A stretch of 64,000 nt of DNA from Micromonospora sediminimaris (lineage in GTDB: Bacteria > Actinomycetota > Actinomycetes > Mycobacteriales > Micromonosporaceae), in NCBI GenBank assembly GCA_900112325.1, contig FOLJ01000020.1:1-64000 (forward strand). Reading direction: 5' to 3'. Position numbers and translations under genes: made by a program. Numbering within the stretch: position 1 is the stretch's first letter; the number at the start of each line of letters is the position of its first letter. Under the pieces are notes generated by a model that worked only from the letters and a program-made list of their open reading frames with translations, did not search any database and was not told the origin of the DNA. This document shows, piece by piece, positions 52,501 through 60,084 of this stretch.

Positions 52501-53239
52501 CGGCAGCGACAACGTGGAGGCGTTCGCCGAAGCGGTTCCGCTGTGGGGACCGCGCGGGGTCATCCTTCGCGAGGCGCTCAACAGCCAGGAAGGGCGTCGG
52601 CGGGGCTCGCAGGCCGGCTACCTGTCGCCTGCGGTCACCGAGTCGGTGCTGGCACACCTGGCGGGTAAGGGCGTCACGGCTGTGCTCGCTGCTCAACTGA
52701 TCGGCGCGACGGCCGGCAATTCGCGTGGTGGCATGAAGCAGGTTCTAGGGCTGCACCAGATCCGGCGGGATCGGTTGCAACTGCTGGCGGACGCGCTTGA
52801 CGACGCTTTTTTGCGCGAACTGCTCGCCGAGCAGGTGCGCTATTCGACCGTCAAGGAGATCCTGCCCGCGCGGCGTACGAGGACCTTTGATGTCGAGGTC
52901 GATGAGCTGCACACGCTGGTCGCTGACGACATCGTCGTACACAACTGCGCCGCCCCGTTCAAGCAGGCCGAGTTCGACATCATGTACGGCAAGGGCATCT
53001 CCCGTGAGGGCTCGCTGATCGACGTCGGCGTCGAGCAGTCGATCATTCGCAAGTCCGGCGCCTGGTACACCTACGAGGGCGACCAGCTGGGCCAGGGCAA
53101 GGAGAAGGCCCGCGAGTTCCTCCGGGAGAACCCGGACGTGGCCGCCGAGATCGAGAAGAAGATCCTGGAGAAGCTCGGCGTCGGGGTAGGCGCGGGCGAC
53201 GCCGCCGGTGGCCCGGAGCTGCCGCCGGTCGACTTCTGA
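49592..53239 (+). CDS. recA: RecA recombinase precursor containing two inteins
   Basis: The SOS and recombination ATPase. The 1215-residue precursor carries inteins of 430 and 437 residues; removing both leaves a normal 348-residue RecA. Extein pieces: residues 1-73 (GPESSGK at its end), 174 residues from TTVALHAV to KVVKNK, then 101 residues from [11 protein letters not shown] to the end. Intein 1 splits the Walker A motif between K73 and T (GPESSGK/TTVALH). Intein 2 sits at KVVKNK/CAAPFKQ. Other core motifs are intact ([40 protein letters not shown]). ATG 49592 is the standard start. recX follows. Confidence 0.97.
   Translation: [1215 protein letters not shown]
49811..51100 (+). mobile_element. 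RecA intein 1, P-loop site (M. leprae RecA site)
   Basis: A 430-residue class 1 intein. Block A [13 protein letters not shown] gives nucleophile Cys1; block B has the TATKNH motif; blocks F/G read [20 protein letters not shown] and the terminal Asn. The +1 extein residue is Thr. LAGLIDADG-type endonuclease motifs are [10 protein letters not shown] (about residue 131, Glu at the acidic position) and LFEGDGWID (about 225). Codon choice looks less GC-biased than the exteins. The site, inside the P-loop, is that of the M. leprae RecA intein. Splicing is required for any ATPase activity. Confidence 0.93.
51635..52945 (+). mobile_element. RecA intein 2, KVVKNK/C site (M. tuberculosis RecA site)
   Basis: A 437-residue intein that reads like an orthologue of the M. 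tuberculosis RecA intein (PI-MtuI, 440 residues): [14 protein letters not shown] start, [10 protein letters not shown] block B, [25 protein letters not shown] and GGMKQVLG shared. Endonuclease aspartates are Asp122 (LGYLIGDG) and Asp220 (LLESDG), equivalent to the catalytic pair of PI-MtuI. It ends [10 protein letters not shown] with Cys as +1 residue. The endonuclease may be active. Confidence 0.95.
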
Positions 53240-53249
53240 TCGACGATCC

Positions 53250-54020
53250 GTGGCAGGACGACGTGCCCGCTCGGGGCGAGGCTGGGATGCCAGCCCGCCC
53301 CGCGCGGGTGACGCCACACCACGACCCCGCCGAGGCCGCCGCGCCGCCGGGAACCCCGCCGACCCGGGTTCCCCGGCGTCGGCCGATTCTCCGGACGCGT
53401 CGGCATGGGATACCTCCCGGGGCAGGGCCGGTTCCGCCCGACGGGCCGGCGGTTCGGCACGCGAGGATGCGGCATCCGCGCCTCGTGACGAGGCCGAGGT
53501 GGCCCGGGAGATCTGCCTGCGACAGCTCGCGGTGCGTCCGCGTACCCGTGCCGAACTGGCCACCGCGTTGGCGCGGCGGGGCATCTCCGAGGAGACCGCC
53601 GACCAGGTCCTCGACCGGTACGACGAGGTCGGCATCATCGACGACGCCGCGTTCGCCCGCGCCTGGGTGAGCAGCCGGCATGCCGGCCGGGGGCTGGCTC
53701 GCCGGGCACTCGCCAACGAGCTGCGCCAACGCGGCGTGGACGGCGACACGGCCAGCGAGGCGTTGGACGAGTTGGACGAGACCACCGAGGCGGAGACCGC
53801 CCGTGCCCTGGTGGAACGGAAGCTGCGGACCGCCCGGGGCGAGCCGGACGCGGTGTTCCGGCGGCTGGTCGGCATGCTGGCCCGCAAGGGCTACCCGGCC
53901 GGTGTCGCGATCCGGGCGGTGAAGGAGGCGATCGCCGCGCAGAGCGCCGAGGCGGCCGAGTTCGCCGAGCAGATCGACGCCGACGCTCTCGCCGACGCCG
54001 AGGGTGAGATCGACCGCTGA
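53250..54020 (+). CDS. recX: Regulatory protein RecX
   Basis: Inhibits RecA filaments. The 256 residues include a long disordered, Arg/Ser/Pro-rich N-terminus (to about 90) and three RecX three-helix repeats (EICLRQLAVRPRTRAELATA, then EVGIIDDAAFARAW, RRALANELRQRGV, FRRLVGMLARKGYP). GTG 53250 lies 10 bp after the recA stop; the open frame starts 32 bp inside recA. Co-transcribed with recA. Confidence 0.93.
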   Translation: MAGRRARSGRGWDASPPRAGDATPRPRRGRRAAGNPADPGSPASADSPDASAWDTSRGRAGSARRAGGSAREDAASAPRDEAEVAREICLRQLAVRPRTRAELATALARRGISEETADQVLDRYDEVGIIDDAAFARAWVSSRHAGRGLARRALANELRQRGVDGDTASEALDELDETTEAETARALVERKLRTARGEPDAVFRRLVGMLARKGYPAGVAIRAVKEAIAAQSAEAAEFAEQIDADALADAEGEIDR

Positions 54021-54254
54021 CGGCGTGCTTCTTCTGTCACGTCGCCCGCCAGCCGTGATCTTGGTCTGGCCCGTCCCGGGGACGCGGGTGATGCGTTGGG
54101 CGCGGGTCCGACGGTCACCTCATCGACGTGACCAGCCCTGATGAGTCAACTCAACGTTGGTTGTTCGTCTTTTTTGCCCGCTGGCGTCCGAGTGTTCATA
54201 GGCGGAGGGTGACTACTTAACTTCTCTCCGTCCGGGTGGTTTGATCATCCGTTC

Positions 54255-54283
54255 TTGACCGGAGCCCGGTTGAGACCTAGCCT
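54255..54283 (+). promoter_or_regulatory. Candidate promoter for the rny transcript
   Basis: TTGACC (54255-54260) and TAGCCT (54278-54283) are separated by 17 bp, a good housekeeping-sigma fit. It implies a 5' leader of about 510 nt before rny. Confidence 0.45.
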
Positions 54284-54601
54284 CGCCATAAAGGCTCACA
54301 TTGCCCGACCAAGCGCAGGCTAAGCGCACAACATAGATCCCGTAACAGAACAGCATCACTTTGGCCGGCATCATCGGCCGCGTACGTCAGCTCCGGACGG
54401 GCCGGTCCGGGCTCACGTGACAGTGCACCCGGCCCGCCGACGGCCGTCAGGGACGTCGGCGGAGGAAGCCAACCCACGGCCATGCGCTCCGGTCGGGCGT
54501 CCAGAGTCGCAGGAGCGTGCCCACCCGGCAGGCTGTTGCGGCGCGACGGTTCAGGGGAGGCGCGCCATGGCGAGGCGGCACAGGTTCACCGGAGTCTCGG
54601 T

Positions 54602-54685
54602 ATGAGCGAGCGGAGCGGGCCGATCTTGAGGCTTCGTTCGGCGTTGCCCGCCAGGGGCACGTCTCGGAACGGAGCGCCGGCATGA
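54602..54685 (+). CDS. Possible 27-residue leader ORF 1 before rny
   Basis: ATG 54602 encodes MSERSGPILRLRSALPARGT and seven more residues; TGA 54683-54685 overlaps the next ORF start as ATGA. The MSERSG start resembles repeat-like GAGCGAGCGGAGC sequence common in these genomes, so it may be noise. Confidence 0.25.
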   Translation: MSERSGPILRLRSALPARGTSRNGAPA

Positions 54686-54807
54686 GCGCGGGGGCGGCCG
54701 CTCCCGGTGCGGCGGAGTCCGGGGCCAGCGATGACGGTGAGCAGAGTTCCGGCCCACCTGCTGTCGCCCTCGGCGTTGGCGATCGGCCGGACGGAGCCGT
54801 TCGATGA
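54682..54807 (+). CDS. Possible 41-residue leader ORF 2, ATGA-coupled to rny
   Basis: ATG 54682 has CGGAG 7 bp upstream and encodes MSAGAAAPGAAESGASDDGE and 21 more residues. Its TGA (54805-54807) overlaps the rny ATG (54804) as ATGA. The preceding small ORF also ends by ATGA overlap, forming a chain. Low-complexity composition keeps confidence low. Confidence 0.3.
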   Translation: MSAGAAAPGAAESGASDDGEQSSGPPAVALGVGDRPDGAVR

Positions 54808-56570
54808 GCGCCTTCGACGTCGTGATCCTGACCGCCGTGCTGGTGCTGACCCTCGTGGTGCTCGGTGCGGTGCTGTTCGGCCTGCGCCTGATGCGGGGTT
54901 TCATGTCGCGTCCGGCGGCGGAGGATCCGGCGTACGTCGCGGAGAAGGACCGGCAGGAGCAGTCGCTGGCCGCGCTGCGCACGGCAGCCGACGAAGCGAA
55001 CAGCACCATCGACGTGGCGAAGTCCGCGGCGGCGGCGGCCCGCGCCGAGGCGGCGGCGGCCAAGGCCGAGGCGAAGGCCGCCCGGGCGGAGGCACGCCGG
55101 GTGCTCGACGACGCCCGCGCCGAGGCAGACACGGTGCTGGAACGGGCGCACAAGCAGGCCGAGGCGGACGCCGAGCAGTTGCGCACGGCGGCCCGGCGCA
55201 GCGGTGAGCGGGAGGTGGCGGTGCTGGCCGCGACCACCCGGGAGCAGGCCGCCGAGGTGGAGCGGCGGGCGACCCGGATGGACGAGCGGGAGCGGCTGCA
55301 CACCGAGGAGGTGGAGCGGCTCGCGGAGCGGGAACGCCAGCTCACCGCGGCCAACGCCGCGTTGGCGGCCCGCGAGGCGGCGCTTGTCGAGCGGGAGGCC
55401 GAGCTTGCCGAGGTGGAGAATCAGCGGCGACGTGAGTTGGAGCGGGTCGCCGGGTTGACCGCCGACGCCGCGCGGGCCGAGTTGGTCGAGGCGATCGAGG
55501 GCCAGGCGAAGCGGGAGGCCGCCCTGCTGGTCCGGGACATCGAGTCGGACGCGAGGTCGACCGCCGAGCAGCGGGCCCGGCACATCGTGGTCGACGCCAT
55601 CCAGCGGGTGGCCAGCGAGCAGACCGCCGAGAGTGTGGTCAGCGTGCTGCACCTGCCGGGCGACGAGATGAAGGGTCGGATCATCGGCCGGGAGGGCCGC
55701 AACATCCGGGCCTTCGAGTCGGTCACCGGGGTCAACCTGATCATTGACGACACTCCCGAGGCGGTGTTGCTGTCCTGCTTCGACCCGGTGCGCCGGGAGG
55801 TCGGCCGGTTGACGCTGGAGAAGCTGGTGCTGGACGGCCGAATCCACCCGCACCGCATCGAGGAGGTGCACGAGCTGGCCCGGCAGGAGGTGGACCAGCT
55901 CTGCCACCGGGCCGCCGAGGACGCCCTGGTGCAGGTCGGCATCACCGAGATCCACCCGGAGCTGGTCACCCTGCTGGGTCGGTTGCGCTACCGCACGTCG
56001 TACGGGCAGAACGTGCTCAAGCACCTGGTGGAGACCGCGCACATCGCCGGGATCATGGCGGCCGAGCTGCGCTTGGACGTGCCGTTGATCAAGCGGTCGG
56101 CTTTCCTGCACGACATCGGCAAGGCGCTTACCCACGAGGTGGAGGGCAGTCACGCCCTCATCGGTGCGGACGTGGCCCGTAAGTACGGCGAGAGCGAGGA
56201 CGTGGTGCACGCCATCGAGGCGCACCACAACGAGGTGCCGCCGCAGACCGTGGAGGCGGTGCTGACCCAGGCGTCCGACGCCTGCTCGGGTGGGCGGCCG
56301 GGGGCGCGGCGGGAGAGCCTGGAGGCGTACGTCAAGCGGCTGGAACGCATCGAGGAGATCGCCGCCGGCAAGGTCGGCGTGGAGAAGGTCTTCGCGATGC
56401 AGGCGGGCCGGGAGATCCGGGTGATGGTCAAGCCCGACGACGTCGACGACATCGGCGCGGCGGTGCTGGCCCGGGACGTGGCCAAGCAGGTCGAGGAGGA
56501 GCTGACCTATCCGGGGCAGATCCGGGTGACGGTGGTCCGCGAGTCCAGGGTCACCGAGATCGCCCGCTGA
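54804..56570 (+). CDS. rny: Ribonuclease Y
   Basis: A membrane-anchored endoribonuclease that initiates mRNA decay. The 588 residues have an N-terminal helix (VILTAVLVLTLVVLGAVLFG), a long Ala/Glu/Arg coiled coil (about 45-270), a KH domain with GRIIGREGRNIRAFE near 290-300, and an HD domain with HDIGKALTHE. ATG 54804 directly precedes the membrane helix and overlaps a small upstream ORF. RNase J is also present (3530), as usual in actinobacteria. It ends 2 bp before a strong terminator. Confidence 0.95.
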   Translation: MSAFDVVILTAVLVLTLVVLGAVLFGLRLMRGFMSRPAAEDPAYVAEKDRQEQSLAALRTAADEANSTIDVAKSAAAAARAEAAAAKAEAKAARAEARRVLDDARAEADTVLERAHKQAEADAEQLRTAARRSGEREVAVLAATTREQAAEVERRATRMDERERLHTEEVERLAERERQLTAANAALAAREAALVEREAELAEVENQRRRELERVAGLTADAARAELVEAIEGQAKREAALLVRDIESDARSTAEQRARHIVVDAIQRVASEQTAESVVSVLHLPGDEMKGRIIGREGRNIRAFESVTGVNLIIDDTPEAVLLSCFDPVRREVGRLTLEKLVLDGRIHPHRIEEVHELARQEVDQLCHRAAEDALVQVGITEIHPELVTLLGRLRYRTSYGQNVLKHLVETAHIAGIMAAELRLDVPLIKRSAFLHDIGKALTHEVEGSHALIGADVARKYGESEDVVHAIEAHHNEVPPQTVEAVLTQASDACSGGRPGARRESLEAYVKRLERIEEIAAGKVGVEKVFAMQAGREIRVMVKPDDVDDIGAAVLARDVAKQVEEELTYPGQIRVTVVRESRVTEIAR

Positions 56571-56572
56571 GG

Positions 56573-56613
56573 CATTAGGAAGGGCCTCTGCCGAGCAGAG
56601 GCCCTTCCTAATG
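56573..56613. terminator. Perfect 18-bp terminator hairpin, rny/glu operon
   Basis: CATTAGGAAGGGCCTCTG (56573-56590), a 5-nt loop CCGAG, and its exact complement (56596-56613). It is placed between convergent rny and the glu permease gene and can end both transcripts. Confidence 0.88.
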
Positions 56614-56669
56614 TTGCTAGGGGTGCGCGCCGACCGGTTACGACCGTCCCGCACCGAAGCGGTATCCGC

Positions 56670-57563
56670 TCACCCCTGTGGCTCGGAGACGGTGGCGCCG
56701 CCCTCGGGGGTGGAGTCCGCTCCGGCCGGTGCGGTCTGCTTCGGTACCCGGAAGGCTCGGACACCGGTGCGTCGGTCGAGCCAGCCGGCGAACCAGGTGA
56801 GCAGTGAGTTGATCACGATGTAGATGACGGCAGCGACGATCGCGCAGGCGATGATGTTGCCGTAGTTGGCGGCGAGGTCGTTGACGCCCCGCTGGAGCAG
56901 CTCCGGGTAGGCCACGATGTAGCCGAGCGCGGTGTCCTTGAGCAGCACCACCAGCTGGCTGACGATGATCGGCAGCATGGCTCGGGCCGCCTGCGGGAGC
57001 AGGATCATCCGCATCACCTGGTTTTTGCGCATGCCGATCGCGTAGGCCGCCTCGGACTGCCCGCCGGGTACGGCCCGGATGCCGGCCCGGAACGCCTCGG
57101 CCAGTACCGAGCCGTTGTAGAGGGTCAGGCCGATCACCACGGCCCAGAAGGCGGTGACCGGACCCTTGATGAGGAACGGTACGCCGTAGAAGATGAAGAA
57201 GATCATCAGCAGCAGCGGTACGGCGCGGAAGAACTCCACCACCATGCCCGCCGGCACGCTGATCCACCAGCGGTCGGAGAGCCGGCCGAAGGCGAAGACG
57301 ATACCGAAGGCGAGCGAGAGCAGCATGCCGACGCCGGCTGCCTTCAGGGTCGCCCACAGGCCCGGCAGGATGAACTGGGTCCAGGTGGCCGACCGGGTGA
57401 ACGGCTCCCACAGTCGGGGCTCCCACTGGTTGGCCTGGTCGAACCGGGTGTAGATCCAGTACAGCAGGCCGAGCAGCGCGACGCCGAAGACGACGCTCAG
57501 TACCGCGTTGCGTACCTTGGCCCGGGGACCGGGGTGGTCGTAGAGGACGTTGCTGGTGCTCAT
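56670..57563 (-). CDS. gluD: Glutamate-type amino acid ABC permease GluD
   Basis: A 297-residue inner-membrane permease. The ABC EAA loop reads EAAYAIGMRKNQVMRMILLP. N-terminal cytoplasmic tail, five or more helices and a Thr/Pro/Glu-rich tail. ATG 57563 overlaps the gluC stop by one base (TGATG). Last gene of the gluABCD operon; ends about 55 bp from the shared terminator. Confidence 0.93.
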   Translation of the reverse strand: MSTSNVLYDHPGPRAKVRNAVLSVVFGVALLGLLYWIYTRFDQANQWEPRLWEPFTRSATWTQFILPGLWATLKAAGVGMLLSLAFGIVFAFGRLSDRWWISVPAGMVVEFFRAVPLLLMIFFIFYGVPFLIKGPVTAFWAVVIGLTLYNGSVLAEAFRAGIRAVPGGQSEAAYAIGMRKNQVMRMILLPQAARAMLPIIVSQLVVLLKDTALGYIVAYPELLQRGVNDLAANYGNIIACAIVAAVIYIVINSLLTWFAGWLDRRTGVRAFRVPKQTAPAGADSTPEGGATVSEPQG

Positions 57564-58237
57564 CAGCGCTTCACCGCCAGGCGGTTGGCCAGCCAGCCGA
57601 AGAAGTAGCCGGTGGGGATGAGCAGTGCGGCGAACGTGCCGGCGAAGACCAGGAAGATCAGAATGACGGCGTTACCGTAGCTGTTGAGCAGGTCCTTCAT
57701 GACGCTGGAGGCCTCGACGAGCCCGATGGTGCCGACGATCGTGGCGTTCTTGCAGAGCGCGATCAGGATGCTGCCGAAGGGCGCGATCACCGAGCGCGCC
57801 GCCTGTGGCAGCACCACTATTCGCAGCGTCTGGGCGAAGGAGAGTCCGATCGCGCGAGCCGCCTCGGCCTGACCGGTGGGCACGGTGTTGATGCCCGAGC
57901 GCACCGCCTCGCAGACGAAGGCGGCGGTGTAGGTCGACAGGCCGATCACACCGAGCCAGTAGATGTTGACGTCGAGCTCCTGAGACAGGCTCAGCCCGAG
58001 GGTGGCGTACAGCCCGAAGTAGCAGAAGAAGACGACCAGGGTCAGCGGGGTATTGCGGAAGATGTTGACCCAGGCCGCGCCGAAGACGCGCAGCACCGGG
58101 ACAGGGGAGACCCGCATCGCGGCCAGCAGCACGCCGATCACCAGCGCGCAGACCGCGGACGCGCCGGTCAGCTTGAGGATCCAGACGAAGCCCGACACGA
58201 ATGCGTCGAGGTTCTCCGGATCGGTGAATACGTCCAT
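57563..58237 (-). CDS. gluC: Glutamate-type amino acid ABC permease GluC
   Basis: A 224-residue permease with the HisMQ domain and EAA loop EAARAIGLSFAQTLRIVVLP. Helices span the whole chain. Its start lies 81 bp after the gluB stop, across a strong hairpin. Pairs with GluD. Confidence 0.93.
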   Translation of the reverse strand: MDVFTDPENLDAFVSGFVWILKLTGASAVCALVIGVLLAAMRVSPVPVLRVFGAAWVNIFRNTPLTLVVFFCYFGLYATLGLSLSQELDVNIYWLGVIGLSTYTAAFVCEAVRSGINTVPTGQAEAARAIGLSFAQTLRIVVLPQAARSVIAPFGSILIALCKNATIVGTIGLVEASSVMKDLLNSYGNAVILIFLVFAGTFAALLIPTGYFFGWLANRLAVKR

Positions 58238-58277
58238 GCTTCGGCTCCCGGGGCACGTGATGAGGGCCGGTGACAGG

Positions 58278-58312
58278 CCGGAGCCGGCACCCGCAAGGGG
58301 TGCCGGCTCCGG
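58278..58312 (-). other. Intercistronic hairpin gluB-gluC
   Basis: A perfect 15-bp stem (CCGGAGCCGGCACCC and its complement, 5-nt loop) between gluB and gluC. It may be a partial terminator or protect the gluB 3' end, giving excess binding protein over permease, as in many ABC operons. Confidence 0.65.
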
Positions 58313-58318
58313 TACCGG

Positions 58319-59185
58319 TCAGACAGCGCCGCAGTGGGTCAGCTTGGTGGTGTCCAGCTCGGGCGCGGGGGTGCCGCTCTTGCCCAGGGTGGCGTCCCAG
58401 GCAGCCTTGTAGCTGCCATCCTCGGCGGCGGCCTTGAGGATCTCGTTGACCTTCTCGCAGCCGTCGGTGTCGTCCTTCTTCAGGCCGATGCCGTAGGGCT
58501 CGTCGGAGAAGGTGCTGCCGACCACCTTGAACTTGCCGGCGTACTGGTCCTGCGCGGCGTAGCCGGCGAGGATGATGTCGTCGGTGGTCACCGCGTCGAC
58601 CTGGCCGTTCTCCAGCAGCGGCAGGCACTTCGAGTACGCGTCGAACTGCTGCAGCTTGGCATCCGGGTAGTTCTCGGTGATCCGCTTGGCCGGCGTCGAG
58701 CCGGTTACCGAGCAGACCGTCTTACCCGCCAGCTGGTCCGGGCCGGTGAGGGTGGAGTCCGCCTTGACCAGCAGGTCCTGGCCGGCGATGTAGTACGGTC
58801 CGGCGAAGTTGACCTTCTGCTTGCGCTCGTCGTTGATGGTGTAGGTGGCGACCACGAGGTCGACGGTGCCCTGCTCGATGAAGGGCTCCCGGTTGGCCGA
58901 CACAGTGGTCTTCCACTCGATGCCGCTCTCCTCGACACCGAGGCCCTTCGCGATGATCTTCGCGATCTCGATGTCGAAGCCCTCGTACTGGCTGCCGGTC
59001 TGCAGACCGAGGCCGGGCTGGTCGGCCTTGACGCCGATGACCAGCTTGTTCTGGCTCTCGGCCTTGCCGACGATGCCACCGGCGCCCGTGCCGGAGCCGC
59101 CCTCGTCGCTGTCCCCGCCGCAGGCGGTCATCGCGACCGCGAGGCCGGCAACGGCGGCAACCGCCGCCATCCGCTTCATTCGCAT
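58319..59185 (-). CDS. gluB: Glutamate-binding lipoprotein GluB
   Basis: A 288-residue periplasmic-type solute-binding lipoprotein (SBP family 3). Signal/lipobox VAMTAC at residues 20-25 gives lipid-Cys25. The binding domain has KADQPGLGLQTGSQYEGFDI and DLVVATYTINDERKQKVNFA, the latter typical of glutamate-type binding proteins. ATG 59185 (MRMKRM) or ATG 59179. It feeds GluC/GluD/GluA. Confidence 0.92.
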   Translation of the reverse strand: MRMKRMAAVAAVAGLAVAMTACGGDSDEGGSGTGAGGIVGKAESQNKLVIGVKADQPGLGLQTGSQYEGFDIEIAKIIAKGLGVEESGIEWKTTVSANREPFIEQGTVDLVVATYTINDERKQKVNFAGPYYIAGQDLLVKADSTLTGPDQLAGKTVCSVTGSTPAKRITENYPDAKLQQFDAYSKCLPLLENGQVDAVTTDDIILAGYAAQDQYAGKFKVVGSTFSDEPYGIGLKKDDTDGCEKVNEILKAAAEDGSYKAAWDATLGKSGTPAPELDTTKLTHCGAV

Positions 59186-59245
59186 ACCTGATCTCCTTCT
59201 TCGACTGGAGCCGGCCGGGTCACGGCCCGCCCCACTACCGGACGC

Positions 59246-59992
59246 CTAGTGGGTGAGGATCTTGGAGAGGAAGTCCTTGGCGCGCTCGCTCCGCGGGTTG
59301 GCGAAGAACTCCGTCGGAGCGGCATCCTCGACGAGCTTGCCGTCGGCCATGAAGATGACCCGGTTGGCGGCGTGGCGGGCGAAGCCCATCTCGTGGGTGA
59401 CCACCACCATGGTCATGCCGTCGCGGGCTAGCGAGGTCATCACGTCCAGCACCTCGCCGACCATCTCCGGGTCCAACGCGCTGGTGGGCTCGTCGAAGAG
59501 CATGGCCTTGGGCTGCATGGCCAGCGCGCGGGCGATCGCGGCGCGCTGCTGCTGGCCGCCGGAGAGCTGGGCCGGGTACTTGTCGGCCTGGTTGGCGATG
59601 CCGACCCGGTCGAGCAGGGCGAGACCCCGCTCGCGGGCCGCCGCCGGCTTCTCCTTGCGGACCTTGATCGGGCCGAGGGTGACGTTCTCCAGGATCGTCT
59701 TGTGCGCGAAGAGGTTGAACGACTGGAACACCATGCCGACCTCGCTGCGCAGCTTGGCCAGGGCCTTGCCCTCGGCCGGCAGCGCCTGCCCGTCGAAGGT
59801 GATGGTGCCGGAGTTGATCGGCTCAAGCCGGTTGATGGTGCGGCACAGGGTCGACTTGCCGGAGCCGGAGGGGCCGATCACCACGACCACCTCGCCCCGC
59901 CCCACCGACAGCGAGACGTCGTCCAGTACGTGCAACGGCCCGAACCATTTGTTGACCGAGTCCAGCACGATGAGCGGTTCGCCCGTCGCCAC
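59246..59992 (-). CDS. gluA: Glutamate-type ABC transporter ATPase GluA
   Basis: A 248-residue ABC ATPase. Walker A GPSGSGKST, signature LSGGQQQR, Walker B AMLFDEPTSALDPE, and His switch VVVTHEMGFAR. GTG 59992 is chosen because GAGGA lies 8 bp upstream; the frame extends to 60076 without a better start. On this strand TACAGT (60046-60051) is a -10 candidate. First gene of gluABCD. Confidence 0.93.
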   Translation of the reverse strand: MATGEPLIVLDSVNKWFGPLHVLDDVSLSVGRGEVVVVIGPSGSGKSTLCRTINRLEPINSGTITFDGQALPAEGKALAKLRSEVGMVFQSFNLFAHKTILENVTLGPIKVRKEKPAAARERGLALLDRVGIANQADKYPAQLSGGQQQRAAIARALAMQPKAMLFDEPTSALDPEMVGEVLDVMTSLARDGMTMVVVTHEMGFARHAANRVIFMADGKLVEDAAPTEFFANPRSERAKDFLSKILTH

Positions 59993-60084
59993 GTCGTCTG
60001 TCCTCCTCGTCGCTGTCGGGAGTCGGTCGACCCCCGGTAGCGGCCACTGTAGGCGGGGTGAAGTGGCGGAACACAACTCAGATG

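Larger units (their letters stand above)
54021..54803. other. Long leader/intergenic region before rny
   Basis: This 783-bp gap is visibly less GC-rich between about 54140 and 54400 than its surroundings. It has a T-run at 54170-54175, a promoter-like pair at 54255-54283 and two small ORFs near its end (54602-54807). I see no tRNA and no known riboswitch; a structured leader is possible. Confidence 0.55.

Noticed and set aside
49592..53239. RecA frame as an assembly fusion or frameshift
   Set aside because: The frame is open throughout, intein splice-junction residues and blocks A, B, F and G are all correct, and exteins rejoin exactly to a normal RecA.
54165..54180. Rho-independent terminator after recX
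   Set aside because: There is a six-T run but the nearby CAACGTTG is a loopless 8-bp palindrome, so no proper stem-loop precedes it.
54021..54803. tRNA, tmRNA or 6S RNA in the rny leader
   Set aside because: No T-arm, anticodon stem or other recognisable conserved core was visible.
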